Below are positions 37,459 through 45,113 of a stretch of DNA of 52,978 bases, piece after piece; position 1 is the first letter of the stretch; every line of letters begins with the position of its first letter. Source of the DNA: an uncultured Blautia sp. (GTDB lineage Bacteria; Bacillota; Clostridia; Lachnospirales; Lachnospiraceae); assembly GCA_934409175.1 (NCBI GenBank), contig CAKRVX010000005.1, positions 1 to 52,978 on the forward strand, read 5' to 3'. The notes beneath the pieces are model-generated. The model ran no database searches. It saw nothing but the letters and a program-made list of their open reading frames with translations, and had not been told where the DNA came from. Made by a program: the position numbers and the translations under genes.

Positions 37459-37695
37459 TTAACCAAGCATATTCAAAACTACTGACAATACAAAAAATAA
37501 AATTCCCATAACAGTAGTAGCTCTCACAAGTCCGCCTTCCATAGAACGGCCCTTGTTCTTGCCCCAGTATGTCTCTGCCGCACCTGCAATAGCACCCAGA
37601 CCCTGCTGCTTACCTTCCTGCATCAAAACTACAACAGTAAGAGCAATACAATCTATTAAGAAAATAATACCCAGAATGATCTTAACAATACTCAC
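37459..37695 (-). CDS. secG: Preprotein translocase subunit SecG
   Basis: The 78-residue protein has two membrane helices (IILGIIFLIDCIALTVVVLM and TVMGILFFVLSVVLNML). The SecG loop MQEGKQQGLGAIAGAAETYWGKNKGRSMEG lies between them. It is part of SecYEG. Start chosen as GTG, 9 bases after GGAGG; an upstream ATG lacks a ribosome site. It lies between eno and rnr. Confidence 0.95.
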   Translation of the reverse strand: MSIVKIILGIIFLIDCIALTVVVLMQEGKQQGLGAIAGAAETYWGKNKGRSMEGGLVRATTVMGILFFVLSVVLNMLG

Positions 37696-37754
37696 TTCGT
37701 TACACCTCCTAATCAACTGGGTATTATTGTATCATACGCAGAAAGGGATTTCAA

Positions 37755-39086
37755 CTACAATTCCTCTTTTTTAAAAGGATTTTCATACACGGCAAGGCTT
37801 CCCAACGCTTCATGAATCCTGATAAGCTGGTTGTATTTGGCATTTCGGTCTGATCTGCAGGGAGCTCCTGTCTTAATCTGCCCGGCACCTGTAGCTACTG
37901 CCAGATCTGCGATAAAAGAATCTTCTGTTTCTCCTGATCTGTGTGAAATCACAGCACGATATCCTGCTTTATGAGCCATCTCCACTGCGTCCAGAGCTTC
38001 TGACAAAGTCCCAATCTGGTTCACTTTCACCAAAATGGCATTGGCTGCCCCCAGTTTGATTCCACAGGAAAGCCGTTTGATATTAGTCACAAACAAATCG
38101 TCTCCTACAAGCTGTATCTTTCCGCCCAAACGCCTGGTCATTTCCTTCCAGCCTTCCCAGTCATCTTCTTCCAGACCATCTTCTATAGAAACAATTGGAA
38201 ATTTCTCAATAAGTTTCTCATAATAATCAATCATTTCTCCAGAGTCCCGGAGAACTTCTTTTTCCCTCATCTGGCTTTCACCTGGAAAAACATAAACCCC
38301 TCTGCCCTCATCAAACAACTCACTTGCTGCGGCATCAATAGCAATACAGATATCTTTTCCAGATTCATATCCTGCTTTTTTTACAGCCTCCATGATCAGT
38401 TCCAGCACACTCTCGGAATCCGGCAGATCCGGGGCAAAGCCACCCTCATCTCCCACTGCAGTAGATAATTTTTTCTGCTTCAGGATAATCTTCAGAAACT
38501 GATATATTTCAGCACACATCCTGATAGCTTCCTCCATATTCTCTGCCCCCACGGGCATAATCATAAATTCCTGAAGATCTACCGTATTATCTGCATGGCG
38601 TCCCCCGTTCAGGATATTCATCATAGGAACCGGCATGAGTCTGGTATGACATCCCCCCAGATACTGATACAGAGGAATACGGAGTGCTGCAGCCGCTGCC
38701 CTGGCCACCGCCATCGAAACCCCCAGTGCAGCATTGGCCCCCACATTGCTTTTATTGTCTGTTCCGTCTGTTTCCAGGATTTTCTGATCAATATACGACT
38801 GGTTCAACGCATTTTCTCCCAAAATCGCTTCTGCCAGTTTTGTATTTACATTCTCCACGGCTTTCTGAACACTCAATCCCACATAAACTCCTTTTTCCCC
38901 GTCTCTCAGCTCCACGGCTTCGAATTTTCCCGTAGAAGCACCGGAAGGTACCATAGCCCTTCCTGTATATCCATTGATCCCGATCACACTTTCTCCTACT
39001 GTCACCTCTACCTCCACTGTAGGATTTCCTCTGGAATCCAGTATTTGTCTTGCGTGAACTCTTCTTATAGGCAGATATCGTAACAT
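37755..39086 (-). CDS. eno: Enolase
   Basis: The 443-residue glycolytic enzyme interconverts 2-phosphoglycerate and phosphoenolpyruvate. Motifs are [35 protein letters not shown], the metal-site region [38 protein letters not shown], and [17 protein letters not shown]. It is slightly longer than the usual 430 residues owing to a longer N-terminal segment ([10 protein letters not shown]). AGGAGG lies 7 bases upstream. No clear promoter was found in the roughly 250 bases upstream. Confidence 0.97.
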   Translation of the reverse strand: MLRYLPIRRVHARQILDSRGNPTVEVEVTVGESVIGINGYTGRAMVPSGASTGKFEAVELRDGEKGVYVGLSVQKAVENVNTKLAEAILGENALNQSYIDQKILETDGTDNKSNVGANAALGVSMAVARAAAAALRIPLYQYLGGCHTRLMPVPMMNILNGGRHADNTVDLQEFMIMPVGAENMEEAIRMCAEIYQFLKIILKQKKLSTAVGDEGGFAPDLPDSESVLELIMEAVKKAGYESGKDICIAIDAAASELFDEGRGVYVFPGESQMREKEVLRDSGEMIDYYEKLIEKFPIVSIEDGLEEDDWEGWKEMTRRLGGKIQLVGDDLFVTNIKRLSCGIKLGAANAILVKVNQIGTLSEALDAVEMAHKAGYRAVISHRSGETEDSFIADLAVATGAGQIKTGAPCRSDRNAKYNQLIRIHEALGSLAVYENPFKKEEL

Positions 39087-39343
39087 TTTCTGACCTCCTG
39101 CTCATCTATATATTCATTTCTCAGTTTCATAGAGATAGCTTTTCCATACATTTTCTTTTTCATACCATATCTTTTCTGTAACATCAGGAGCATAAGTTGC
39201 TCATGTTTGTGCAATAACGTTTTTTAACCAGGTATCTGTCATTTATTCGTACTGTGCTCTAAATTATTTTCAGAATATTTCTTTATTAAAAAACATTTTT
39301 ATTTATTCTTTTTATTATTTTTATAAATTTTCTATTTTTATTC

Positions 39344-39372
39344 TTGACATTCCAATTATTATCTGTTATAGT
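39344..39372 (+). promoter_or_regulatory. Consensus sigma-A promoter of the repeat-rich RNA
   Basis: TTGACA and TATAGT are separated by exactly 17 bases. It points away from eno into the tandem-repeat unit. It is among the closest matches to consensus in the window. Confidence 0.88.
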
Positions 39373-39412
39373 AAGTTCATAAAACAAAAGGGATTACGAA
39401 TAATAAAAAAGT

Positions 39413-39868
39413 AAAGGAGTGAGACCACCGAAAACATAATATCTCATTTATAATTTAAGGAAGAGAGGTACAGACCACCAGAATAATTAATTTTTTCATT
39501 CATGATTTATAATTTATGAAAGGCAGGTACGGACCACCAAGAACTTAAAGTTTGAAATCCAATTAAGTTTTATAAGTTCCTATTAATACAAAGGAAGGTA
39601 CAGTCCAATGAAAACCTAACGATTTACCTTATTTTTTAACGTAACATCCATCAATACAAGGAAGGTACAGTCCAATGAAACAGTAACGATTTACCCTATT
39701 TTTTAACGTAACAGTTCATTCACACAAAGAAGGTACAGACCGATGAGAACTTAACGATTTACCTTATTTCAGAAATTATATAAGGAAGGTATAGACCAAT
39801 GGGACAGTAAATTTTAATCCATAATTTAACAGAAAGCGAGGTATCATCCATTGGATACAGAATTTTAA
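39413..39868 (+). repeat. Eight tandem degenerate repeats with minimal ORFs
   Basis: Core codons and positions: CCG-AAA-ACA-TAA at 39428; CCA-GAA-TAA at 39478; CCA-AGA-ACT-TAA at 39537; ATG-AAA-ACC-TAA at 39608; ATG-AAA-CAG-TAA at 39675; ATG-AGA-ACT-TAA at 39743; ATG-GGA-CAG-TAA at 39799; TTG-GAT-ACA-GAA-TTT-TAA at 39851. Spacing between units is 50-71 bases. Units 4-6 also share the tail CGATTTACC(T/C)TATTT. Each start position lies about 8 bases after AGGT, or after the degenerate AGTG in unit 1. Confidence 0.85.
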
Positions 39869-39912
39869 AAGAGCCACAGTGAATTAAGCTGATGGCTCTT
39901 ATGTTTTGCATT
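39869..39912 (+). terminator. Terminator of the repeat-rich RNA
   Basis: AAGAGCCA-CAG pairs with CTG-(A)-TGGCTCTT, followed by ATGTTTTGCATTTTTTT. It closes the unit before pdaA. Confidence 0.8.
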
Positions 39913-39935
39913 TTTTTATTTCTTATTCATATATT
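39906..39935 (+). promoter_or_regulatory. Candidate promoter of pdaA
   Basis: TTGCAT and TATATT are spaced 18 bases apart, inside and just after the terminator's T-rich tail, about 30 bases upstream of the pdaA start. Confidence 0.5.
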
Positions 39936-39964
39936 ATAGCAATATCATTTCTTCTGAGGTTTTC

Positions 39965-40816
39965 ATGAATCCCAAATACATATCTTATATCCGGTATCTG
40001 AAATTTCCTCTTTTATTTTGTACCGCCTTTTTTATCGGCGCTGCTGCCGGAAAAATTGTCTCACATTATCAGGAAAAATCTGTTCCGGCTTCTTCAGCCA
40101 GTTCCAGCTGGGGATTAAGTTTCCAGGAAAAAGGAAAACGTCCTGTAGGAAATACCACCATCGAAGACCTGGCCCAGTACAATGCTTTTTATGTGGAAAA
40201 TACTGAAGAGAAGAAAATCTATCTTACCTTCGATGCAGGTTATGAAAATGGAAATACTCCTGCTATCCTGGATGCACTGAAAAAGCATCAGGCACCTGCC
40301 ACTTTTTTTGTTGTGGGAAATTTTATTTCTGAAAATCATGATCTGATTGAAAGAATGGACGCGGAAGGCCACACTGTAGGGAATCATACCATGACCCACC
40401 CGGATATGTCGAAAATTTCCACCCGTGAGTCTTTTCAGAAAGAATTAACAGGTGTGGAAGATATTTATAAAGAAATAACCGGTAAAGAAATGACGAAATT
40501 TTACCGGCCGCCACAGGGAATCTACAGTACCCTGAATCTGTCTATGGCAAATGAAATGGGGTATTACACGTTTTTCTGGAGTCTTGCCTATGTGGACTGG
40601 TATCAGGATAATCAGCCTGATCCCCAGGAAGCTATCACAAAGCTGACCGAAAGGATTCATCCGGGAGCTATCGTTTTGCTGCACAGTACTTCCTCTACCA
40701 ATGCTCAGATTCTGGATGAATTGTTAAGCAAATGGGAAGAAATGGGATACAGTTTCCACAGTCTGAATGAACTGGTCCAGACTGAAAGCAATGCCGATTC
40801 AGATTCTGCATCTTGA
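39965..40816 (+). CDS. pdaA: Polysaccharide deacetylase, PdaA-like (delta-lactam de-N-acetylase)
   Basis: The 283-residue protein has an N-terminal membrane anchor (FPLLFCTAFFIGAAAGKIV) and a NodB-type CE4 domain. TFDAGYENGNTP is the PdaA form of the usual TFDDGY motif. Metal ligands lie in GNHTMTHPDMS, with RPPQG, and LLHSTSSTNA carries the catalytic His. PdaA removes the acetyl group from N-acetylmuramic acid on the way to muramic delta-lactam in spore cortex. Presence suggests sporulation ability or ancestry, though other wall substrates are possible. GAGG lies 5 bases before ATG. Confidence 0.88.
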   Translation: MNPKYISYIRYLKFPLLFCTAFFIGAAAGKIVSHYQEKSVPASSASSSWGLSFQEKGKRPVGNTTIEDLAQYNAFYVENTEEKKIYLTFDAGYENGNTPAILDALKKHQAPATFFVVGNFISENHDLIERMDAEGHTVGNHTMTHPDMSKISTRESFQKELTGVEDIYKEITGKEMTKFYRPPQGIYSTLNLSMANEMGYYTFFWSLAYVDWYQDNQPDPQEAITKLTERIHPGAIVLLHSTSSTNAQILDELLSKWEEMGYSFHSLNELVQTESNADSDSAS

Positions 40817-40858
40817 TTTTCACTGTAGATCTTATGACATCATCAGCCATTTTTAACC

Positions 40859-40890
40859 GAAAAAGGAAGTATCCTTTTTGAGATACTTCC
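40859..40890 (-). terminator. Terminator after the amino-acid-binding protein gene
   Basis: GGAAGTATC pairs perfectly with GATACTTCC around an 8-base loop and is followed on the minus strand by a T-run. It lies between the convergent pdaA and ABC operon and mainly serves the latter. Confidence 0.8.
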
Positions 40891-40929
40891 CTTCCCGGTT
40901 TCTAAATTATACGAGTGTATTCCCGATTA

Positions 40930-41916
40930 TTATTCTGCTGCCTCTGTTTCTTCCGGTTCTTCTGTTGTTTCTGCTTCTTTTGTATCGTCTGAAGCTGTAT
41001 CTGTGTCTGTTGTATCTGCTGTATCCGCATCTTCTGTCTTATCTGTGCTGTCTACGACTCCACCTTCAACTACCAGGTCTTCCGGATCAATATCATCACC
41101 GTAAACAGGTTTCAGTGTTTCTTCAAAATCCTTGTGGAAGAACTGTTCGTCTGCCAGGGATTTGATTTCATCGTTGATCGCATTCAGAAGGTCTGTGTTA
41201 CCTTTCTGTACTGCAGGTGCGATCGTGTCGATATCACCAAGAGATTCGATTCCTACAGAGAATCCTTCGTTCTGCTGAGCCCATGCAAGTACCTCTGTGT
41301 TGTCTGTGGAGAATGCATCTCCTCTGCCGTCAAGAAGTGCATCGTATGCTTCCTGATATTCATCAAATTTTACAAGTTCAATATCCGGATAATTTTCTGT
41401 GAAATATGTTTCTGCTGTTGTTCCTTTAACAACGATCAGTTTTTTGCCTTCCAGATCTTTCACGTCTGTGATCAGTGCATCGTCAGGGGAAACAACGCCA
41501 AGAGCTACTTTCATGTATGGAAGTGCGAAATCTACTTTCTCTGCTCTTTCATCTGTTACTGTGAAGTTTGCAAGGATTACATCTACTTTTGCAGACTGCA
41601 GATATTCTACACGGCTCGCTGCTTCTACATATGTAAATTCTACATCATCTTCGCTTCCAAGGAGATCTTTGGCAAGTCTTTTGCCGAAGTAAACATCGTA
41701 TCCCTGAACATCACCGTTTTCGTCTACATATCCAAATGGATTCTTATCACTGAATACACCGATTTTAATCTTTCCGTCTTTTTTGATCTCATCCAGAGTA
41801 CGGGCCTGTGCAGTGTTTCCGCCGTCATCTGCTGCACTTACAAGAATACTTCCGCCAAGAAGTGTTGTTGCTGCTACACCTGTTGCTAATAAAACTGCTA
41901 ATAATTTTTTCTTCAT
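40930..41916 (-). CDS. Family-3 amino-acid ABC transporter substrate-binding protein
   Basis: The product of about 328 residues has signal peptide MKKKLLAVLLATGVAATTLLGGSILVSAADD. There is no lipobox cysteine, so cleavage after SA would release the protein. The SBP_bac_3 fold follows (IGVFSDKNPFGYVDENGDVQGYDV, LANFTVTDERAEKVDFALPY, VVKGTTAETY). After about residue 275 comes a tail of about 50 residues of almost only Asp, Glu, Thr and Ala. Ligands in this family are Glu/Gln/Asp-like polar amino acids. Start at 41916 has GGAGG about 8 bases upstream. Last gene of the SGNH-permease-permease-ATPase operon. Confidence 0.92.
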   Translation of the reverse strand: MKKKLLAVLLATGVAATTLLGGSILVSAADDGGNTAQARTLDEIKKDGKIKIGVFSDKNPFGYVDENGDVQGYDVYFGKRLAKDLLGSEDDVEFTYVEAASRVEYLQSAKVDVILANFTVTDERAEKVDFALPYMKVALGVVSPDDALITDVKDLEGKKLIVVKGTTAETYFTENYPDIELVKFDEYQEAYDALLDGRGDAFSTDNTEVLAWAQQNEGFSVGIESLGDIDTIAPAVQKGNTDLLNAINDEIKSLADEQFFHKDFEETLKPVYGDDIDPEDLVVEGGVVDSTDKTEDADTADTTDTDTASDDTKEAETTEEPEETEAAE

Positions 41917-42000
41917 TTCCTTTTCCTCCATGTTTTAATAATTTAAATTTTATATTTTGCTATTATGATTTGTATTGCTTTAAAAACATTTTTTTCTTTC

Positions 42001-42756
42001 TTACTTTTTAACTGTTTCATAATGGAAACTGTTCAGAAACTGTTTTGCTCTATCTGTCTGCGGATTGTCGAAGAACTGTTCCGGAGTGTTCTCTTCTACG
42101 ATATTTCCTTTATCCATAAAAATCACTCTGTCTGCTACAGATCTGGCAAATTCCATCTCGTGAGTAACGATCAGCATGGTCATTCCTGTTTTTGCAAGTT
42201 CCAGAACTACCTGAAGTACTTCTCTTACCATCTCCGGGTCAAGGGCTGCTGTGATCTCATCCAGAAGCATGATCTCCGGATGCATCAGCATGGCACGTAC
42301 AATGGCAACTCGCTGTTTCTGTCCACCGGAGAGCTGTCTTGGATAGCTGTCTTTCTTTTCCAGAAGACCAACTCTGTCCAGAAGCTGCTCGGCTTCTTTC
42401 TTTACTTCTTCTTTATTTCTTTTTTGTACTTTCAATGGTGCCAAAAGAAGATTATTTAAAATTGTCATGTTCGGGAAAAGATCGTAACTCTGGAAAACCA
42501 TTCCGATCTTCTCTCTGACTTTGCTGATATTCTTTTTTTCATTCTCATAGCTTATACCGTTAAGCTTCAGCACACCGCTGTCGATTGCTTCCAGGCGGTT
42601 GATACATCGCAGGAAAGTACTTTTTCCACATCCGGAAGGTCCTACGATTACTACCACTTCTCCTTTTTGCATGGAGAAGGAAACATCATCCAGAATAGGA
42701 ACATTGTTTACATATGATTTCTTTAAATGCTCTACTTCTAAAATCGGCTGTCCCAT
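42001..42756 (-). CDS. Polar amino-acid ABC transporter ATPase (GlnQ type)
   Basis: The 251-residue ATPase has Walker [13 protein letters not shown]-loop [13 protein letters not shown], signature [11 protein letters not shown], Walker [17 protein letters not shown] and switch His in IVTHEMEFA. It powers uptake with the two adjacent permeases. A GAGG site is about 8 bases upstream and the gene is 19 bases behind the second permease. Confidence 0.95.
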   Translation of the reverse strand: MGQPILEVEHLKKSYVNNVPILDDVSFSMQKGEVVVIVGPSGCGKSTFLRCINRLEAIDSGVLKLNGISYENEKKNISKVREKIGMVFQSYDLFPNMTILNNLLLAPLKVQKRNKEEVKKEAEQLLDRVGLLEKKDSYPRQLSGGQKQRVAIVRAMLMHPEIMLLDEITAALDPEMVREVLQVVLELAKTGMTMLIVTHEMEFARSVADRVIFMDKGNIVEENTPEQFFDNPQTDRAKQFLNSFHYETVKK

Positions 42757-42775
42757 TCATTTATCCTCATTTCTA

Positions 42776-43453
42776 TTAGTCTGCAAACTTCTTTTCCAGG
42801 ACTCTGGAGAGTCTGGAGAACGGAAAACATATGATGAAATACATGAAGAATACTGCACCGTATACCCAAAGGGCTGCTGTCGGGTTTGTATATCTGGATG
42901 CATCTATGATCTGCTTTCCTACTTTTAATACTTCTACCACACCGATCAGAGCTACCAGTGAAGTGGTCTTGATCATTCGGGTAAGAAGGTTAACTGCGGA
43001 TGGAAGAAGTCTTCGGATGGTCTGTGGCAAAATAATGTAAAAGTACACCTGCCATTTGCTTAATCCAAGTCCATATCCGCTGTCATACTGATGTTTCGGG
43101 ATGGAGATCAGTGCGCTTCGCACCAGGTCGCCCATCTCTGCGGTTCCCCAGAAAGTAAATACGATAACTGCCGCTGTTTCACCGCTAAGGTTCATTCCCA
43201 GATGCTTGGCTGCTCCGAAATATACCAGAAACAGAAGTACCAGCTGCGGCATGATTCTTACAATCTCAAGGTAAATACGACAGATAAATTTAATTATTTT
43301 ATTCGGAATGTTCATTATCATTCCGAGAAGAAATCCAAGTACAATAGAAAATACCATGGAAATCAGTGCTATTCTTATTGTCACCCACAAGCCCTGCCAG
43401 AGTCTTAATGAGTTGATTCCTTTGAAAAGAACCTCAATCCCCATATTCTGCAT
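42776..43453 (-). CDS. Amino-acid ABC transporter permease (HisM/GlnP type)
   Basis: The 225-residue membrane protein has the family segment LEIVRIMPQLVLLFLVYFG and the ATPase-coupling loop SALISIPKHQYDSGYGLGLSKWQVYFYIILPQTIRRLLP. Its start overlaps the end of the preceding permease by 20 bases. It is the second of a heterodimeric permease pair. Confidence 0.93.
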   Translation of the reverse strand: MQNMGIEVLFKGINSLRLWQGLWVTIRIALISMVFSIVLGFLLGMIMNIPNKIIKFICRIYLEIVRIMPQLVLLFLVYFGAAKHLGMNLSGETAAVIVFTFWGTAEMGDLVRSALISIPKHQYDSGYGLGLSKWQVYFYIILPQTIRRLLPSAVNLLTRMIKTTSLVALIGVVEVLKVGKQIIDASRYTNPTAALWVYGAVFFMYFIICFPFSRLSRVLEKKFAD

Positions 43454-44093
43454 AGCGGACTCTCCTTTCTACAAATGAACAGATCAGTGAAATTGGTAAA
43501 AGTATGATCAGATAAGCGATTACCAACATCATCAGGGCTTCATCTGTTTTGTAATAAATTCCAATTAAGTCTTTTGTCACAAACATCAGGTCTGCAAGTG
43601 CTACTGCACTGAATACGGATGTTTCTTTAATAAGAAAGATCGCATTGGCGCAGAATGCAGGAATGGAATTGGATACCGCCTGCGGCAGGATGATATTTGT
43701 AAATACCTGACTCTTACTCATTCCGAGACTTAATGCAGATTCTACCTGAATCGGCGGGACATTGTCCAGACCGCTTCGGAAGGCTTCTGCCATGTAGCTG
43801 CCTCCCAGGAATGCCAGACCTGTGATAGCACATTGTTCGGAACTGAGTACGATTCCTATCTTCGGGAGACCGAAGTACAGGAAGAATAACTGTATCAACA
43901 GCGGGGTATTTCTTGATAGTTCTATGTAGCATTCCACGATCTGGCGAAGTACCGGAATCTTGAAATACTTGATCATACTACAGACAAGTCCTACGATAAT
44001 TGCGAGGATCACACCGATCACTGCCATATGAATGGTGAGCTTCGCAGCTTCCACGTAAAGAGGTATCTGCTCGTGAATAAATTCAAAGTCCAT
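43434..44093 (-). CDS. Amino-acid ABC transporter permease (HisQ/GlnP type)
   Basis: The 219-residue membrane protein has IELSRNTPLLIQLFFLYFGLPKIG and the coupling loop GLDNVPPIQVESALSLGMSKSQVFTNIILPQAVSNSIP. It is the first permease of the pair and 26 bases behind the SGNH hydrolase gene in the same transcript. Confidence 0.93.
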   Translation of the reverse strand: MDFEFIHEQIPLYVEAAKLTIHMAVIGVILAIIVGLVCSMIKYFKIPVLRQIVECYIELSRNTPLLIQLFFLYFGLPKIGIVLSSEQCAITGLAFLGGSYMAEAFRSGLDNVPPIQVESALSLGMSKSQVFTNIILPQAVSNSIPAFCANAIFLIKETSVFSAVALADLMFVTKDLIGIYYKTDEALMMLVIAYLIILLPISLICSFVERRVRYAEYGD

Positions 44094-44119
44094 AGTTACG
44101 TTTTCTCCTTCTCTGACCT

Positions 44120-44740
44120 TTAGCAGGCAAGCTTTTGATAAATTGCATCCGCAAGTTTTCTATGTCCGTATTCATCCAGATGTTCCTGATCTGCTTCTCC
44201 AGGCTGTGCATAGGCAGAAGCCTGTAAATAGGAAATGTTTCTTGCTTTTGCGATTTTCTCATATACCCGGTGGAGGTTCAGGGATACTTCTCTGGATCTC
44301 TTATCGAATTCCGGATCAAAGTCCTCTTCCCAGATTCGTTCGCCAAGATAAATCGGAGATATCAGAAGAATTTTTGCATCCGGGTTTACAGTGTTGATCT
44401 GATTAAGGAGCTGCTCAATTCCCTGCCCGATCACTTCCGGGGTTGCGCTGTATACACTTTTACAATCGTTGGTGCCAAGCATGAGGACGATGGTGTCTAC
44501 CGGTCTGTGGCTCTCAAGGATTGCCGGGAGCATTTCTGTTCCTCTTCTTTCTGTGCGGAATGGATCATCGAATACTGTGGTTCTTCCACAAAGGCCTTCC
44601 TCAATTACGCGGTAGCCTTTCTCTCTTACTTTGTCATCCAGAATGCTGGTCCAGCGGGTACCCCATCCGTATCTCTGATTGGATGTTCCCGGAATTAATC
44701 CATATGTATTGGAATCGCCGAAACATAAGATTTGTTTCAT
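44120..44740 (-). CDS. SGNH/GDSL-family hydrolase
   Basis: The 206-residue protein has the four SGNH blocks: FGDSNTYG (catalytic Ser about 9), the GLCGRTT block with Gly, LMLGTNDCK (Asn), and the final DxxH as DEYGHRKLADAI. There is no signal peptide, so it is cytosolic. Members hydrolyse esters such as acetyl groups on carbohydrates, or act as thioesterase/lysophospholipase. Being the first gene of an amino-acid transporter operon is unusual and hints at a small esterified substrate. AAGGTG lies 8 bases upstream. Confidence 0.88.
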   Translation of the reverse strand: MKQILCFGDSNTYGLIPGTSNQRYGWGTRWTSILDDKVREKGYRVIEEGLCGRTTVFDDPFRTERRGTEMLPAILESHRPVDTIVLMLGTNDCKSVYSATPEVIGQGIEQLLNQINTVNPDAKILLISPIYLGERIWEEDFDPEFDKRSREVSLNLHRVYEKIAKARNISYLQASAYAQPGEADQEHLDEYGHRKLADAIYQKLAC

Positions 44741-44815
44741 ATCTTGTCACCTTCTTGTCTGATATTTTCAATGGAATTTTCGTTTTCCTTGTTTTCATAT
44801 TGATTTGATAGGAAT

Positions 44816-44844
44816 ACTATACAATCTTTATTTTCGTTTGTCAA
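44816..44844 (-). promoter_or_regulatory. Sigma-A promoter of the SGNH/amino-acid ABC operon
   Basis: On the minus strand TTGACA and TATAGT are spaced by 17 bases, about 75 bases upstream of the SGNH hydrolase start. Confidence 0.87.
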
Positions 44845-44861
44845 TGCCTTTTTTGTATTTT

Positions 44862-44876
44862 TTTGAAAACGTTTAT
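44862..44876. promoter_or_regulatory. CG-centred operator (cre-like/LacI-type) upstream of the SGNH promoter
   Basis: The plus strand reads TTTGAAAACGTTTAT here, with the core AAACGTTT a perfect palindrome. It lies about 20 bases upstream of the -35 box. It matches the first two-thirds of the CcpA cre pattern and resembles the palindrome upstream of the sugar operon at 50000-50011. The remaining bases from 44877 to 45017 are A/T-rich and show nothing else. Confidence 0.45.
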
Positions 44877-45017
44877 TTTTACACTGCAAAAGGACGCTTT
44901 TTCTTCGCAAGTAAAACTTTCTTACATAAAAAGTACAAATTATTTCATAATTATAACTTTAAAATCTTCAAATGCTTTAAATCTATCAAATACAGCTTTT
45001 ATACTGGATAATTCTTT

Positions 45018-45085
45018 ATATCGCAAAAAGAGCAGCTACTACACCGGGCACGTTGGTGTAATATCTGCTCTTCTTCGTGCGATAT
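45018..45085 (-). terminator. Terminator of the sugar-isomerase/kinase operon
   Basis: On the minus strand a long hairpin has outer TATCGC/GCGATA, middle AGAGCAG/CTGCTCT and apical TTACACC/GGTGTAG-type pairing; the T-run CTTTTTGCG lies within its 3' arm. It starts about 29 bases after the kinase stop. Confidence 0.75.
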
Positions 45086-45113
45086 TCTGTTTTGTATTAT
45101 AACACTGCTGCTG

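Larger units (their letters stand above)
39379..39912 (+). ncRNA. Putative repeat-rich non-coding or mini-ORF RNA, unknown family
   Basis: A transcript of about 530 bases is predicted between a consensus promoter (39344-39372) and an intrinsic terminator (39869-39912). It encodes no protein of ordinary length in any frame but carries eight tandem degenerate units. Each unit has a core like AGGTACAGACCA followed at fixed distance by a three- or four-codon frame ending in TAA. In units 4 and 6 the core AAGGTA can pair with TACCTT about 25-30 bases downstream, enclosing the mini-frame in a loop; unit 5 has a shorter version (GGTA/TACC). It lies between divergent eno and the downstream pdaA, which has its own promoter. 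I do not recognise an Rfam class. Confidence 0.65.

Noticed and set aside
39413..39868. CRISPR array
   Set aside because: Repeats are short and degenerate, periods vary (50-71 bases), and the intervening sequence is itself partly repeated rather than unique.
39413..39868. CsrB-like CsrA sponge RNA (ACAAGGAAGG resembles the CsrA consensus)
   Set aside because: The GGA element is missing or displaced in several units, whereas the AGGT core and the TAA-ended frame are kept; no csrA is visible here. Kept only as a secondary idea.
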